64,000 bases of DNA, from positions 62,001-126,000 of the forward strand of contig NZ_CAKZHQ010000022.1 of NCBI RefSeq assembly GCF_936925435.1. The letters are read 5' to 3'. The DNA comes from an uncultured Ramlibacter sp. (GTDB lineage Bacteria; Pseudomonadota; Gammaproteobacteria; Burkholderiales; Burkholderiaceae_C). Positions 53,671 to 64,000 of this stretch are shown here, piece after piece (position 1 is the first letter of the stretch; the number at the start of each line of letters is the position of its first letter). A program made the position numbers and the translations under genes. The notes under the pieces were generated by a model. That model was given only the letters and a program-made list of their open reading frames with translations. It was not told the DNA's origin and searched no databases.

Positions 53671-54335
53671 CAGGCCAGCCTCGAGCGTTGGTTGCGGGCC
53701 AGCTCGCGCAGGGCCCCGCGCTGGCGCGTCAGGTGGGTGCGCATGGCCGCCTCCGCGCCCTCGGGGTCGCGCGCCTTGAGCGCCGCGAACACCGCCAGGT
53801 GCTCGGACAGGCTCTGCTCCAGCCGGCCCGGCGCGTGCAGCTGCTGCAGCCGCGCCAGCTTGACGATCTTGCGCAGACCGGTGATCACCTGGGCCAGCCA
53901 GTGGTTGGCCGCCAGCTTGATGATGGCCTCGTGGATGGCGAAGTTGGCGGCGTAGTAGTCGTTGATGCGCCTGGCCTTGGCGTGGCGGCTGAGCTTGTCG
54001 TGCAAGGCTTCCAGCGCCTGCAGGTCGGTGTCGCTGGCGTTGCGCGCGGCCTCGTAGGCGCAGCGCCCTTCCAGCAGGGCGATGACGGGAAAGATCTCGT
54101 CCAGGTCCTGCTCGGTCACCTCGGCCACGAAGCAGCCGCGCCGCGGCTCGTGGCGCACCAGGCCCTCGGCCGTCAGCACCTTGAGGGCTTCACGCAGCGG
54201 CGTGCGCGAGATTGCCAACTCGCCCGCCAGCTTGACCTCGTCGAGAAAACTGCCGGGCGCCAGCTCGCCCGCGAAGATCAGCTCGCGCAGCCGGTCGGCG
54301 ACGTCGTCGTGCAGGGAACTGTGGACCAGGCGCAT
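53670..54335 (-). CDS. GntR-family regulator (FCD subgroup) of the malonate block
   Basis: A 221-residue regulator: winged helix LHDDVADRLRELIFAGELAP, LAGELAISRTPLREALKVLT and FVAEVTEQDLDEIF, then an FCD domain (FAIHEAIIKLAANHWLAQ, SEHLAVFAALKARDPEGAEA). It is the first gene of the malonate unit, like MatR in the rhizobial matABC system. An AT-rich inverted repeat 13 bases upstream is the likely operator. Malonate or malonyl-CoA would be the expected signal. Confidence 0.9.
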   Translation of the reverse strand: MRLVHSSLHDDVADRLRELIFAGELAPGSFLDEVKLAGELAISRTPLREALKVLTAEGLVRHEPRRGCFVAEVTEQDLDEIFPVIALLEGRCAYEAARNASDTDLQALEALHDKLSRHAKARRINDYYAANFAIHEAIIKLAANHWLAQVITGLRKIVKLARLQQLHAPGRLEQSLSEHLAVFAALKARDPEGAEAAMRTHLTRQRGALRELARNQRSRLA

Positions 54336-54347
54336 GGGCTCTTGCTC

Positions 54348-54375
54348 CGTAATTTCAAGTAATTACGGGTAATTA
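54348..54375. promoter_or_regulatory. Operator of the malonate GntR regulator
   Basis: CGTAATT (54348-54354) and AATTACG (54361-54367) are perfect arms around six bases, followed by a third GTAATTA half site at 54369. The AT-rich patch stands out from its GC-rich surroundings and lies just before the GntR start. Confidence 0.6.
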
Positions 54376-54422
54376 TGAGCACCCGGCACCCAGCCGTGGG
54401 GGAAAAATCGCCGGGAGAAACC

Positions 54423-55244
54423 CTAGGGCCGGCCGACCTGTGCCCGGCCGTTGGCCCACAACCACAGGCCCATGCCGGCCAGCACCATGGGCACGCACAG
54501 CCACTGGCCCATGCTCATGCCCAGCGACAGCAGGCCCAGGTGGGCGTCGGGCTCGCGGAAGAACTCCGCGATGAAGCGGAAGATGCCGTAGCCGATCAGG
54601 AACACAGCCGAGACCTGCGCCTGCTTGCGCTGGCGGCGCGCGTACAGCCACAACAGGACGAACAGCAGCACGCCTTCGAGCAGGAACTGGTAGACCTGGG
54701 ACGGGTGGCGCGCCACCATGGAGCCGCTTTGCGGGAACACCATGGCCCAGGGCAGCAAGGGGTCGGCCGCCCTGCCCCAGAGCTCGCCGTTGATGAAGTT
54801 GCCGACCCGGCCGGCCGCCAGCCCCAGCGGCACGCAGGGCGCGACAAAGTCCATCACCTGCCAGAAGGGCTTGCCGCGCGAGCGGGCGAACCACCACTGC
54901 GAGACGATCACGCCCAGCAGGCCGCCATGAAAACTCATGCCGCCCTGCCAGACGAAGAAGATCTCCAGCGGGTGGGTGGCGTAGTACATGGGCTTGTAGA
55001 ACAGGCAGTAGCCGATGCGGCCGCCCGCGACCACGCCCAGCACGCCCAGGAACAGCATGTCCTCCACGTCCTTGGCGCTCCAGGCGCCCGGGCCGGTGAT
55101 GGCGGCATAGGGCTGGTGCTTCAGGCGCATGTGCGCCGTCAACAGGAACAAGCCAAAGGCCGCCAGGTAGGTCAGGCCGTACCAGTGGATGGACAGGGGG
55201 CCGAGCTGCAGCGCGACGGGATTGATCTGGGGAAACATCAGCAT
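54423..55244 (-). CDS. lgt: Prolipoprotein diacylglyceryl transferase
   Basis: A 273-residue inner-membrane enzyme that transfers diacylglycerol from phosphatidylglycerol to the lipobox Cys of prolipoproteins. Signatures: [28 protein letters not shown] (the Lgt signature) and [16 protein letters not shown]. Seven hydrophobic segments fit the known fold. Housekeeping gene unrelated to the malonate block beside it. Confidence 0.97.
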   Translation of the reverse strand: MLMFPQINPVALQLGPLSIHWYGLTYLAAFGLFLLTAHMRLKHQPYAAITGPGAWSAKDVEDMLFLGVLGVVAGGRIGYCLFYKPMYYATHPLEIFFVWQGGMSFHGGLLGVIVSQWWFARSRGKPFWQVMDFVAPCVPLGLAAGRVGNFINGELWGRAADPLLPWAMVFPQSGSMVARHPSQVYQFLLEGVLLFVLLWLYARRQRKQAQVSAVFLIGYGIFRFIAEFFREPDAHLGLLSLGMSMGQWLCVPMVLAGMGLWLWANGRAQVGRP

Positions 55245-55292
55245 GCGGCGTATTGTGCCCGCCGCCTGTGACGCCGGAGCCGCCAGCCAGCC

Positions 55293-56222
55293 CTACTTGC
55301 GAAGCTGCTGACGGGCGAATTCGGTGAAGCGCTGCAGCGTCGCACCGGCGGGCCGGGCGCTCCACACCAGGCTGGTCTCGCAGGCCGGCGCAGCCTTCCT
55401 GCCCGTGCCCTCCAGGCTGCGGTAGACCACGCCCGGGCGCTGGAACTGGCGCACGCTCTCGGGCACCCAGGCCAGGCCCAGGCCGGCCGCCACCAGGTTG
55501 ACGATGGTCTGCATCTGGATCGCCTCCTGCGCCACCAGCGGCGCGCGGCTGGCCGCGTGGTACAGGCCGAAGATGGCGTCGTGCAGCGAGGGCAGGATGC
55601 GGCGCGGGAAGATCACCAGCGGTTCGTCCAGCAGCTTGCGCAGCAAGAGCGGCTGCGCGCCGGCCAGCGGGTGCTGCTCGGGCAGGGCCAGCACCAGCGG
55701 CTCGCGCGCGATGCGCAGCTGCTCCAGGCCCGGCGGCGCGAAGCCGGGCGAATGCAGCATGAAGCCGGCATCGATGTCGCCGCGCTCCAGCGCCTGCAGT
55801 TGCACGTCGCCCGTGGCTTCGATCAGCTCCAGCTGCACCTGCGGATGCTGGGCGCGAAAGCCCCGCACCCAGCGCGGCAGCAGGTCAAAGCCCACGGTGG
55901 AGACGAAGGCCACGCGCAAGCGCCCTGCCCCGCCCTCGGCCGCGGCCCGGGCCTGGGCCGGCAGGGCCTGGGCCCGCGCCAGCAGCGCGCGCGCCTCGGG
56001 CAGCAAGGCGGCACCGGCCTCGGTCAGCTGCACGCTGCGCTTGCTGCGGTCGAACAGGCGCACGCCCAGCAGTTGCTCCAGGTTGGCGATGGCCTGGGTC
56101 AGCGGCGGCTGGGTCATGTGCAGGCGCAGCGCGGCACGGCCGAAATGCAGCTCCTCGGCCACGGCCACGAACTGGCGCCACAGGCGCAGGTCGATCCAGG
56201 GTTCAGGGGATGCGTCACTCAT
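55293..56222 (-). CDS. LysR-family regulator divergent from ilvD
   Basis: A 309-residue LysR regulator: [57 protein letters not shown]. The recognition helix PPLTQAI belongs to the BenM/CatR-like subgroup. It is transcribed away from ilvD, so it may control branched-chain amino acid synthesis, but LysR genes of this subgroup more often govern catabolism. Its start codon overlaps a T-N11-A palindrome. Confidence 0.9.
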   Translation of the reverse strand: MSDASPEPWIDLRLWRQFVAVAEELHFGRAALRLHMTQPPLTQAIANLEQLLGVRLFDRSKRSVQLTEAGAALLPEARALLARAQALPAQARAAAEGGAGRLRVAFVSTVGFDLLPRWVRGFRAQHPQVQLELIEATGDVQLQALERGDIDAGFMLHSPGFAPPGLEQLRIAREPLVLALPEQHPLAGAQPLLLRKLLDEPLVIFPRRILPSLHDAIFGLYHAASRAPLVAQEAIQMQTIVNLVAAGLGLAWVPESVRQFQRPGVVYRSLEGTGRKAAPACETSLVWSARPAGATLQRFTEFARQQLRK

Positions 56223-56235
56223 ATGCCAGACATAT
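56221..56235. promoter_or_regulatory. LysR-type box between LysR and ilvD
   Basis: ATATG, five bases, CATAT contains the T-N11-A pattern (T56222, A56234). It overlaps the first codon of the LysR gene, compatible with tight self-repression, and is 84 bases before ilvD. Confidence 0.5.
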
Positions 56236-56318
56236 TAATCGAGGCGAAAAACGGATTGGAAAGAATCAGTCGGCGGGGGCATACTTTGCCCCTTCCCCCA
56301 GAACACACCCACGAGACC

Positions 56319-58013
56319 ATGGACACCAAACCCATCGAGATCAACCGCCGCAGCAAGAACATCACCGAGGGCAAGTCGCGTGCGCCGAACCGCTCGATGT
56401 ACTACGCCATGGGCTACGAGGAGAGCGACTTCAAGAAGCCCATGGTCGGCGTGGCCAACGGCCACAGCACCATCACGCCCTGCAACTCCGGCCTGCAAAA
56501 GCTGGCCGACGCGGCGGTGGCCGGCATCGAGGAAGCCGGCGGCAACGCCCAGATCTTCGGCACGCCGACCATCAGCGACGGCATGGCCATGGGCACCGAG
56601 GGCATGAAGTACTCGCTGGTCAGCCGCGAAGTCATCTCCGACTGCATCGAGACCTGCGTGCAGGGCCAGTGGATGGACGGCGTGGTGGTGGTCGGCGGCT
56701 GCGACAAGAACATGCCCGGCGGCATGATGGGCATGCTGCGCGCCAACGTGCCGGCCATCTATGTCTATGGCGGCACCATCCTGCCGGGCCGCTACAAGGG
56801 CCAGGACCTGAACATCGTCAGCGTGTTCGAGGCCGTGGGCCAGAACGCCGCCGGCAACATGAGCGACGAAGACCTGCGCGAGATCGAGATGCGCGCCATC
56901 CCGGGCCCGGGCTCCTGCGGCGGCATGTACACCGCCAACACCATGAGCTCGGCCTTCGAGGCCCTGGGCCTGTCCCTGCCCTACTCGTCGACCATGGCCA
57001 ACCCGCACGACGAGAAGCAGAACTCGGCCAAGGAGTCGGCCAAGGTGCTGATCGAGGCCATCAAGAGGGACATCAAGCCGCGCGACATCGTCACCAAGAA
57101 GGCGCTGGAGAACGCGGTGGCCGTCATCATGGCCACTGGCGGCTCGACCAACGCCGTGCTCCACTTCCTGGCCATCGCCCACGCCGCCGGGGTGGAATGG
57201 ACCATCGACGACTTCGAGCGCGTCCGCCAGAAGACGCCGGTGCTGTGCGACCTCAAGCCCTCGGGCAAGTACCTGGCGGTGGACCTGCACCAAGCCGGCG
57301 GCATCCCGCAGGTGATGAAGGTGCTGCTGCAGGCCGGCCTGCTGCACGGCGACTGCCTGACCATCAGCGGCCAGACGATTGCCGAAGTGCTCAAGGATGT
57401 GCCGGACGCGCCGCGTGCCGACCAGGACGTGATCCGCCCCATCGACAAGCCGATGTATGCCCAGGGCCACCTGGCCATCCTCAAGGGCAACCTCTCGCCC
57501 GAGGGCGCTGTGGCCAAGATCACCGGCCTGAAGAACCCGGTGATCACCGGGCCGGCGCGCGTCTTCGACGACGAGCAGTCGGCGCTGGCCGCCATTCTGG
57601 CCGGCAAGATCGTCGCCGGCGACGTGATGGTGCTGCGCTACCTGGGCCCCAAGGGCGGCCCCGGCATGCCCGAGATGCTGGCCCCGACGGGCGCCCTGAT
57701 CGGCGCCGGCCTGGGCGAGAGCGTGGGCCTGATCACCGACGGCCGTTTCTCCGGCGGGACCTGGGGCATGGTGGTCGGCCACGTGGCGCCGGAAGCGGCA
57801 GCCGGCGGCACCATCGCCTTCGTCAACGAAGGCGACTCCATCACCATCGATGCGCACAAGCTGGTGCTGGAACTGAACGTGCCGGAAGCCGAGATCGCCA
57901 AGCGCCGCGCCGCGTGGACCGCGCCGGCCCCACGCTACACCCGCGGCGTGCAGGCCAAGTTCGCCTTCAATGCCGCCAGTGCCAGCAAGGGCGCGGTGCT
58001 GGACAACTACTGA
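56319..58013 (+). CDS. ilvD: Dihydroxy-acid dehydratase
   Basis: A 564-residue Fe-S dehydratase of isoleucine and valine synthesis, converting 2,3-dihydroxy-acids to 2-keto-acids. The cluster cysteines are Cys55 (TPCNSG), Cys128 ([10 protein letters not shown]) and Cys200 ([13 protein letters not shown]), the set seen in [2Fe-2S]-type IlvD. The C-terminal [12 protein letters not shown] and APEAAAGG contain the active-site Ser and Mg-binding residues. The chosen ATG 56319 begins the standard N-terminus. A perfect terminator follows. Confidence 0.97.
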   Translation: MDTKPIEINRRSKNITEGKSRAPNRSMYYAMGYEESDFKKPMVGVANGHSTITPCNSGLQKLADAAVAGIEEAGGNAQIFGTPTISDGMAMGTEGMKYSLVSREVISDCIETCVQGQWMDGVVVVGGCDKNMPGGMMGMLRANVPAIYVYGGTILPGRYKGQDLNIVSVFEAVGQNAAGNMSDEDLREIEMRAIPGPGSCGGMYTANTMSSAFEALGLSLPYSSTMANPHDEKQNSAKESAKVLIEAIKRDIKPRDIVTKKALENAVAVIMATGGSTNAVLHFLAIAHAAGVEWTIDDFERVRQKTPVLCDLKPSGKYLAVDLHQAGGIPQVMKVLLQAGLLHGDCLTISGQTIAEVLKDVPDAPRADQDVIRPIDKPMYAQGHLAILKGNLSPEGAVAKITGLKNPVITGPARVFDDEQSALAAILAGKIVAGDVMVLRYLGPKGGPGMPEMLAPTGALIGAGLGESVGLITDGRFSGGTWGMVVGHVAPEAAAGGTIAFVNEGDSITIDAHKLVLELNVPEAEIAKRRAAWTAPAPRYTRGVQAKFAFNAASASKGAVLDNY

Positions 58014-58021
58014 AGCAAAGC

Positions 58022-58049
58022 AAAAGGGCGCCGCGCGGCGCCCTTTTTT
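58022..58049. terminator. Bidirectional terminator after ilvD
   Basis: AAAAGGGCGCC, loop GCGC, GGCGCCCTTTT with a continued T-run. Perfect 11-base stem serving ilvD and the convergent small gene. Confidence 0.92.
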
Positions 58050-58060
58050 GTGCAGGCGCC

Positions 58061-58303
58061 CTAGCGCTTGCGCCGGTTGCCCATGCCCAGGGCATCGCGG
58101 CTCTTCTCGATGCGGGCCTTCTTCCTGGCGTCTTCCTTTTCCATGGCCTTTTTCTTGGTGTAGCCCGACCAGTCGGCCCAGGCCCACCAGAGCATCGCCA
58201 GGCCGAATGGAGACAGCACCACGTACCAGGGCCACAGGGCCACGGGACCGATTTCCAGGTACCACAGGGCCAGCAGAACGATTCCCAAACCCAGCAGATA
58301 CAT
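58061..58303 (-). CDS. Small Trp-rich membrane protein (TIGR04438 type)
   Basis: An 80-residue protein: one or two membrane helices rich in Trp (LALWYLEIGPVALWPWYVVL, LAMLWWAWADWSGYTKKKA) and a highly basic tail (KKARIEKSRDALGMGNRRKR). This combination is the small Trp-rich protein found across Burkholderiales. GAAGGAA before ATG 58303 is a clear ribosome site. Function unknown. Confidence 0.8.
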   Translation of the reverse strand: MYLLGLGIVLLALWYLEIGPVALWPWYVVLSPFGLAMLWWAWADWSGYTKKKAMEKEDARKKARIEKSRDALGMGNRRKR

Positions 58304-58415
58304 CGCTATTCCTTCACCAGAGGCCGTTGGCGGCTTTACCGGGGGCTGACACAGCGGGTCAACCGCCCTCACTACAATGACGTTGAAGAATAACCCAACC
58401 CCAAGAGGATCCACG

Positions 58416-58721
58416 ATGAAACGTGCCTTGTTCGCACTTGTTGCCGCCGCCGCGGTGGCTGGCCCGGCGCTGGCTGACCAGGCTCTGGCCACGGCCAAGA
58501 ACTGCATGGCCTGCCACGCAGTCGACAAAAAGCTGGTCGGCCCCTCGTACAAGGACGTGGCCGGCAAGTACGCCGGCCAGGCCGGCGCCGCCGACAAACT
58601 GGCGGTGAAGATCCAGAAGGGTGGCTCCGGCGTCTGGGGCCCCGTGCCCATGCCCGCCAACGCCCAGGTCAGCGAAGCCGAGGCCAAGAAGCTGGCCGCC
58701 TGGGTCCTGACGCTCAAGTAA
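58416..58721 (+). CDS. Class I cytochrome c (c-551/c8 type)
   Basis: A 101-residue exported cytochrome: signal peptide ending at GPALA, haem site NCMACHAVDKKLVGPSY (Cys-x-x-Cys-His), and the distal Met in WGPVPMPANAQVSE. It carries electrons in the periplasm. AGAGGA before ATG 58416 supports this start over the ATG 39 bases upstream. It stands as a single gene with its own terminator. Confidence 0.93.
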   Translation: MKRALFALVAAAAVAGPALADQALATAKNCMACHAVDKKLVGPSYKDVAGKYAGQAGAADKLAVKIQKGGSGVWGPVPMPANAQVSEAEAKKLAAWVLTLK

Positions 58722-58736
58722 TCCGGGCGCAGTCCC

Positions 58737-58770
58737 CAACAAAAAACCCGCCGAGGCGGGTTTTTTGTTG
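58737..58770. terminator. Bidirectional terminator between the cytochrome c gene and acs
   Basis: CAACAAAAAACCCGCC, two-base centre, GGCGGGTTTTTTGTTG: a perfect 16-base symmetric stem with A/T-runs on both sides, shared by the two convergent genes. Confidence 0.93.
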
Positions 58771-58772
58771 TC

Positions 58773-60758
<1,986 letters not shown>

Positions 60759-60910
60759 TGCATTGTCTCCGCAGGTGAACTTGGAATTTCACGGGACTGT
60801 CGTGTTTGGCACTTACAGTGCACTGACTGGCGCCAAGCTTACAAAGATACCCCTTTCCGGGGCATGCCGCCGCCGAATCTACAATCGCGCTTCCTCACGA
60901 AGCCCCCCAC

Positions 60911-61519
60911 ATGCAAGACCCCAATTTCCCGCCCAAGATCTCCCCCCTGCGTCCCGTGCCCAACCTGATCTTCGCCAGCCGCTGGCTGCAGCTGCCGCTG
61001 TACCTGGGCCTGATCGCTGCGCAGGCGGTCTATGTCTTCCATTTCTGGGTGGAACTGGTGCATCTGCTGGAAGCAGCATTCGGCAGCAAGACCGCGCTGG
61101 AGGCGCTGGTCAGCAGCATCGGCTACAAGTCCACCGTACCGCTGACCGGCCTGAACGAGACCGTCATCATGCTGGTGGTGCTTGCGCTGATCGACGTGGT
61201 GATGATCTCCAATCTGCTGATCATGGTGATCGTGGGCGGCTACGAGACCTTTGTCAGCCGCATGGGCCTGCAGGGCCACCCCGACCAGCCCGAGTGGCTG
61301 TCGCACGTGAATGCCTCGGTGCTCAAGGTGAAGCTGGCGACCGCCATCATCGGCATCTCCTCGATCCACCTGCTCAAGACCTTCATCAACGCCGACAACT
61401 ACTCGGACAAGGTGCTGATCGCCCAGACGGCCATCCACATCACCTTCCTGCTGTCGTCCATCGCCATCGCCTACACCGACAAGATCATGTCGGGCATCGC
61501 CTCCAGCAAGCCCCACTGA
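60911..61519 (+). CDS. YqhA-family (UPF0114) inner-membrane protein
   Basis: A 202-residue protein with four hydrophobic segments; family features are [20 protein letters not shown] near the start, [20 protein letters not shown] and the long [12 protein letters not shown] stretch. Function of the family is not established. Its own terminator follows. TACAAT at about 60880 is a possible -10 box. Confidence 0.85.
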   Translation: MQDPNFPPKISPLRPVPNLIFASRWLQLPLYLGLIAAQAVYVFHFWVELVHLLEAAFGSKTALEALVSSIGYKSTVPLTGLNETVIMLVVLALIDVVMISNLLIMVIVGGYETFVSRMGLQGHPDQPEWLSHVNASVLKVKLATAIIGISSIHLLKTFINADNYSDKVLIAQTAIHITFLLSSIAIAYTDKIMSGIASSKPH

Positions 61520-61538
61520 TCCGCTACGCTTTCGATAG

Positions 61539-61576
61539 CGCCGCAAGTCCTTTCCACGGGGGCTTGCGGCGTTTTT
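61539..61576 (+). terminator. Terminator after the YqhA-like gene
   Basis: CGCCGCAAG, 15-base loop, CTTGCGGCG, five Ts. The T-run reaches the stop codon of the convergent nhaA. Confidence 0.85.
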
Positions 61577-62753
61577 ACTTTGCTTTCGAAGCGCGCAGCA
61601 GGAGCAGGGTGCCGAGCACGGCGGCGACCAGCGAGCCGGCCAGCACGCCGATCTTGAGCTGCATCTCGAAGGCCGGGCCCTGCCCCTCGAAGGCCAGGGC
61701 GCCGATGAACAGGCTCATGGTGAAGCCGATGCCGCACAGCACGCAGACGCCGAAGAACTGCTGCCAGTTCGCCTGCGCCGGCAGCGCGGCGCCGCGAAAG
61801 CGGATCAGCAGCCAGGACGCGCCGAACACGCCGATGGCCTTGCCCAGCACCAGGCCTGCGGCGATGCCCAGCGGCACGCCCTGCACCAGCGAGGCCGGCG
61901 TCACGCCGGCCAGGGACACGCCGGCATTGACGAAGGCAAAAACAGGCAGCACCAGGAAGGCCACCCAGGGTTGCAGCACATGTTCGGCGCGCTTGAGTGG
62001 CGAGCCGCCGCGCGGATCGGCCAGCGGCACGGCCAGGGCGGTCACGACGCCCGCCAGTGTGGCATGGACGCCGGACTTGAGCACGCAGACCCAGACCACC
62101 AGGCCGACGATCACATAGGGCGCGATGGCCATGACACGGGCGCGGTTGAGGGCCAACAGCAATACGCTCCCCGTGGCCGCGGCCAGCAGCATGGTGAACG
62201 ACAGGTCAGCGGTGTAGAACAGCGCGATGACGACAATGGCGCCCAGGTCGTCGATGATGGCCACCGCCGTGAGAAAGACCTTGAGCGAGGCCGGCACCCG
62301 GCTGCCCAGCAGGACCAGCACGCCCAGCGCGAAAGCGATGTCGGTGGCCGCCGGGATGGCCCAGCCGCGCAGCGCCACCGGGTCGGCGTGGTTGATGGCC
62401 GCGTAGATCAGCGCCGGGACCACCATGCCGCCCAGTGCGGCGCCGGCCGGCAGCTGGGCCTGCTTGAGCGAGGACAACTCGCCCTCGAGCAGTTCGCGCT
62501 TGATCTCCAGCCCCACCAGGAAGAAGAACGCTGACATCCACAGGTCGTTGACCCACAGCAGCAGGGGCTTGGCCAGCACCAGTGAGCCGCCGATGGCCAC
62601 CTGGCCGGGCGTGCGCAGCAGGTCCTGGTACTCGTCCGCCAGCTGCGAATTGCTCACCAGCAACGCGACCAGCGCCGCCAGGGCCAGCAGGATGCCGCCG
62701 GTGGATTGCGAGGCCACGAAACGCTGGAAGTGACGGTGCAGGCGCTGGAGCAT
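61575..62753 (-). CDS. nhaA: Na+/H+ antiporter NhaA
   Basis: A 392-residue antiporter that expels sodium in exchange for protons. The diagnostic parts are AIPAATDIAFALGVLVLLGS and AIIDDLGAIVVIALFYTADL with the two adjacent ion-binding Asp residues, and GIGFTMSLFIGALAF near the end. ATG 62753 gives the normal N-terminus; the longer frame would run into fumC. Eleven to twelve membrane segments. Confidence 0.95.
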   Translation of the reverse strand: MLQRLHRHFQRFVASQSTGGILLALAALVALLVSNSQLADEYQDLLRTPGQVAIGGSLVLAKPLLLWVNDLWMSAFFFLVGLEIKRELLEGELSSLKQAQLPAGAALGGMVVPALIYAAINHADPVALRGWAIPAATDIAFALGVLVLLGSRVPASLKVFLTAVAIIDDLGAIVVIALFYTADLSFTMLLAAATGSVLLLALNRARVMAIAPYVIVGLVVWVCVLKSGVHATLAGVVTALAVPLADPRGGSPLKRAEHVLQPWVAFLVLPVFAFVNAGVSLAGVTPASLVQGVPLGIAAGLVLGKAIGVFGASWLLIRFRGAALPAQANWQQFFGVCVLCGIGFTMSLFIGALAFEGQGPAFEMQLKIGVLAGSLVAAVLGTLLLLRASKAK

Positions 62754-62778
62754 CGCCGCAGGATACACGCCGGCGGCG

Positions 62779-64000
62779 TCAGCCCTGGCCGCCGACCATG
62801 TCGCCGGGCCTGACCCAGGCGTCGAACTGCTCGCCCGTGACATGGCCCGAGGCGATGGCGGCCTCGCGCAGGCTGCTGCCCTCCTTGTGGGCCTTCTTGG
62901 CGATGAAGGCCGCCTTGTCGTAGCCGATGTGCGGGTTGAGCGCCGTCACCAGCATCAGCGAGCGGCCCACCAGCTCGCTGATGCGCTCGCGATTGGGCTC
63001 GATGCCCACGGCGCAGTTGTCGTTGAAGCTGCGCATGCCATCGGCCAGCAGGCGCACGCTCTGCTGGAAGTTGTGGGCGATCATCGGCCGGAACACATTG
63101 AGCTCGAAGTTGCCCGAAGCGCCGCCGAAGTTGATGGCCACGTCGTTGCCGAAGACCTGGCAGCACAGCATGGTCACGGCCTCGCTCTGGGTCGGATTGA
63201 CCTTGCCCGGCATGATGGACGAGCCCGGCTCGTTCTCGGGGATGGACAGCTCGCCGATGCCGCTGCGCGGACCGCTGGCCAGCCAGCGCACGTCGTTGGC
63301 GATCTTCATCAGGCTGGCCGCCAGGGTCTTGAGCGCGCCGTGGGCGTGGACCAGGGCGTCGGCCGCGGCCATCACCTCGAACTTGCTGGGCGCGCTGACG
63401 AAAGGCAGGCCGGTCAGGCGCGCCAGTTCGGCCGCCACCTTGTCGGCGTAGCCTGGCGGCGCGTTCAGGCCCGTGCCCACGGCCGTGCCGCCCAGGGCCA
63501 GCTCGCACAGATGCGGCAGGCTGGCGTGCAGGTGACGGTCGCACTGCTGCAGCTGCGCCACGTAACCGGAGAACTCCTGGCCCAGGGTCAGGGGCGTGGC
63601 GTCTTGCAGGTGGGTGCGGCCTATCTTGACGATGTCCTTGAACGCCTCGCTCTTTTGCGCCAGCGTGGCCTCGAGCTTTTGCAGCGAAGGCAGCAGGCGG
63701 TTGCGGATGGACTCCACCGCCGCCACGTGCATGGCGGTGGGAAAGACGTCGTTGGACGACTGGCTCATGTTGACGTGGTCGTTGGGATGGACCAGCCTGC
63801 CCTCGCCGCGCACTCCGCCCAGCAGCTCGCTGGCGCGGTTGGCCAGCACCTCGTTGACGTTCATGTTGCTCTGCGTGCCCGAGCCGGTCTGCCAGACCAC
63901 CAGCGGGAACTCGTCGGTGTGCTGGCCGGCCAGCACCTCGTCGGCGGCGGCGATGATGGCCGCGGCCTTGCTGTCATCGAGCAGGCCCATCAGGTGGTTG
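62779..64000 (-). CDS. fumC: Class II fumarate hydratase, 5' end outside the window
   Basis: The visible part encodes about 406 residues of FumC, which interconverts fumarate and malate in the citric acid cycle. Seen: [52 protein letters not shown] and the signature [16 protein letters not shown]. The open frame continues past 64000, and by comparison with E. coli FumC about 60 residues are missing. An ATG at 63990 is internal, not the start. Confidence 0.95.
   Translation of the reverse strand, partial: NHLMGLLDDSKAAAIIAAADEVLAGQHTDEFPLVVWQTGSGTQSNMNVNEVLANRASELLGGVRGEGRLVHPNDHVNMSQSSNDVFPTAMHVAAVESIRNRLLPSLQKLEATLAQKSEAFKDIVKIGRTHLQDATPLTLGQEFSGYVAQLQQCDRHLHASLPHLCELALGGTAVGTGLNAPPGYADKVAAELARLTGLPFVSAPSKFEVMAAADALVHAHGALKTLAASLMKIANDVRWLASGPRSGIGELSIPENEPGSSIMPGKVNPTQSEAVTMLCCQVFGNDVAINFGGASGNFELNVFRPMIAHNFQQSVRLLADGMRSFNDNCAVGIEPNRERISELVGRSLMLVTALNPHIGYDKAAFIAKKAHKEGSSLREAAIASGHVTGEQFDAWVRPGDMVGGQG

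Noticed and set aside
58345-58378. CTGACA and TACAAT as a sigma-70 promoter for the cytochrome c gene
   Set aside because: The spacing is 21 bases, too long for a normal promoter; only the TACAAT part might be real.

Overview
The window is about 66% GC by eye and densely coded. Gene content (Bug-type tricarboxylate transporter proteins, small Trp-rich protein, frequent ATGA overlaps, a GCCCCC/GGGGGC-type intergenic repeat) fits a betaproteobacterium of the order Burkholderiales, most likely Comamonadaceae. It reads as chromosomal: no tRNA, rRNA, CRISPR array, insertion sequence or phage gene was recognised.

Layout. (1) 1-5691: a Fur-controlled siderophore uptake locus with the start of a TonB-dependent receptor, an AraC regulator, a periplasmic binding protein, a lipoprotein esterase, a FecCD permease, an ATPase and a DUF2218 protein. 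(2) 5957-10910: a TSUP permease, a stand-alone formyl-tetrahydrofolate hydrolase-like protein, and a LysR regulator divergent from a small unknown protein, a fumarylacetoacetase-family enzyme and a ketopantoate reductase-like enzyme. (3) 11026-25862: the central oxalate block: a divergent orphan binding protein, a complete tripartite tricarboxylate transporter (TctC-TctB-TctA), a Crp/Fnr regulator divergent from oxalyl-CoA decarboxylase (oxc), formyl-CoA:oxalate CoA-transferase (frc), a PAS-only protein, a second frc and a two-gene NAD-dependent formate dehydrogenase. (4) 25863-33780: a dipeptide-type ABC transporter translationally coupled to two M20 hydrolases. (5) 33859-36100: a small monooxygenase-fold protein, an unusual P450 and a divergent ArsR-type regulator. 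(6) 36130-40252: small proteins, then a Bug protein, a class III CoA-transferase and an enoyl-CoA hydratase with 4-base overlaps. (7) 40316-45435: a glyoxylate-type aminotransferase divergent from a GntR regulator and a 1027-residue FAD/Fe-S dehydrogenase. (8) 46208-54335: assorted small genes and a malonate block (malonyl-CoA synthetase, Bug protein, large hydrolase, malonyl-CoA decarboxylase, GntR). (9) 54423-64000: lgt, a LysR/ilvD pair, a small Trp-rich protein, a cytochrome c, acs, a YqhA-like protein, nhaA and the 3' part of fumC.

How it works together. The core is a full route for oxalate: import (candidate TctABC), CoA transfer by Frc, decarboxylation by Oxc to formyl-CoA, return of CoA to oxalate with release of formate, and oxidation of formate to CO2 with NADH gain. 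Near-identical FNR-like palindromes lie upstream of tctC and of oxc. The oxc copy sits exactly 29.5 bases from a TATGAT -10 box, the geometry of a class II activated Crp/Fnr promoter. This suggests that the divergently encoded Crp/Fnr protein ties transporter and enzymes into one regulon. The neighbouring malonate and glyoxylate blocks and acs give the window a general theme of C2/C3 acid use.
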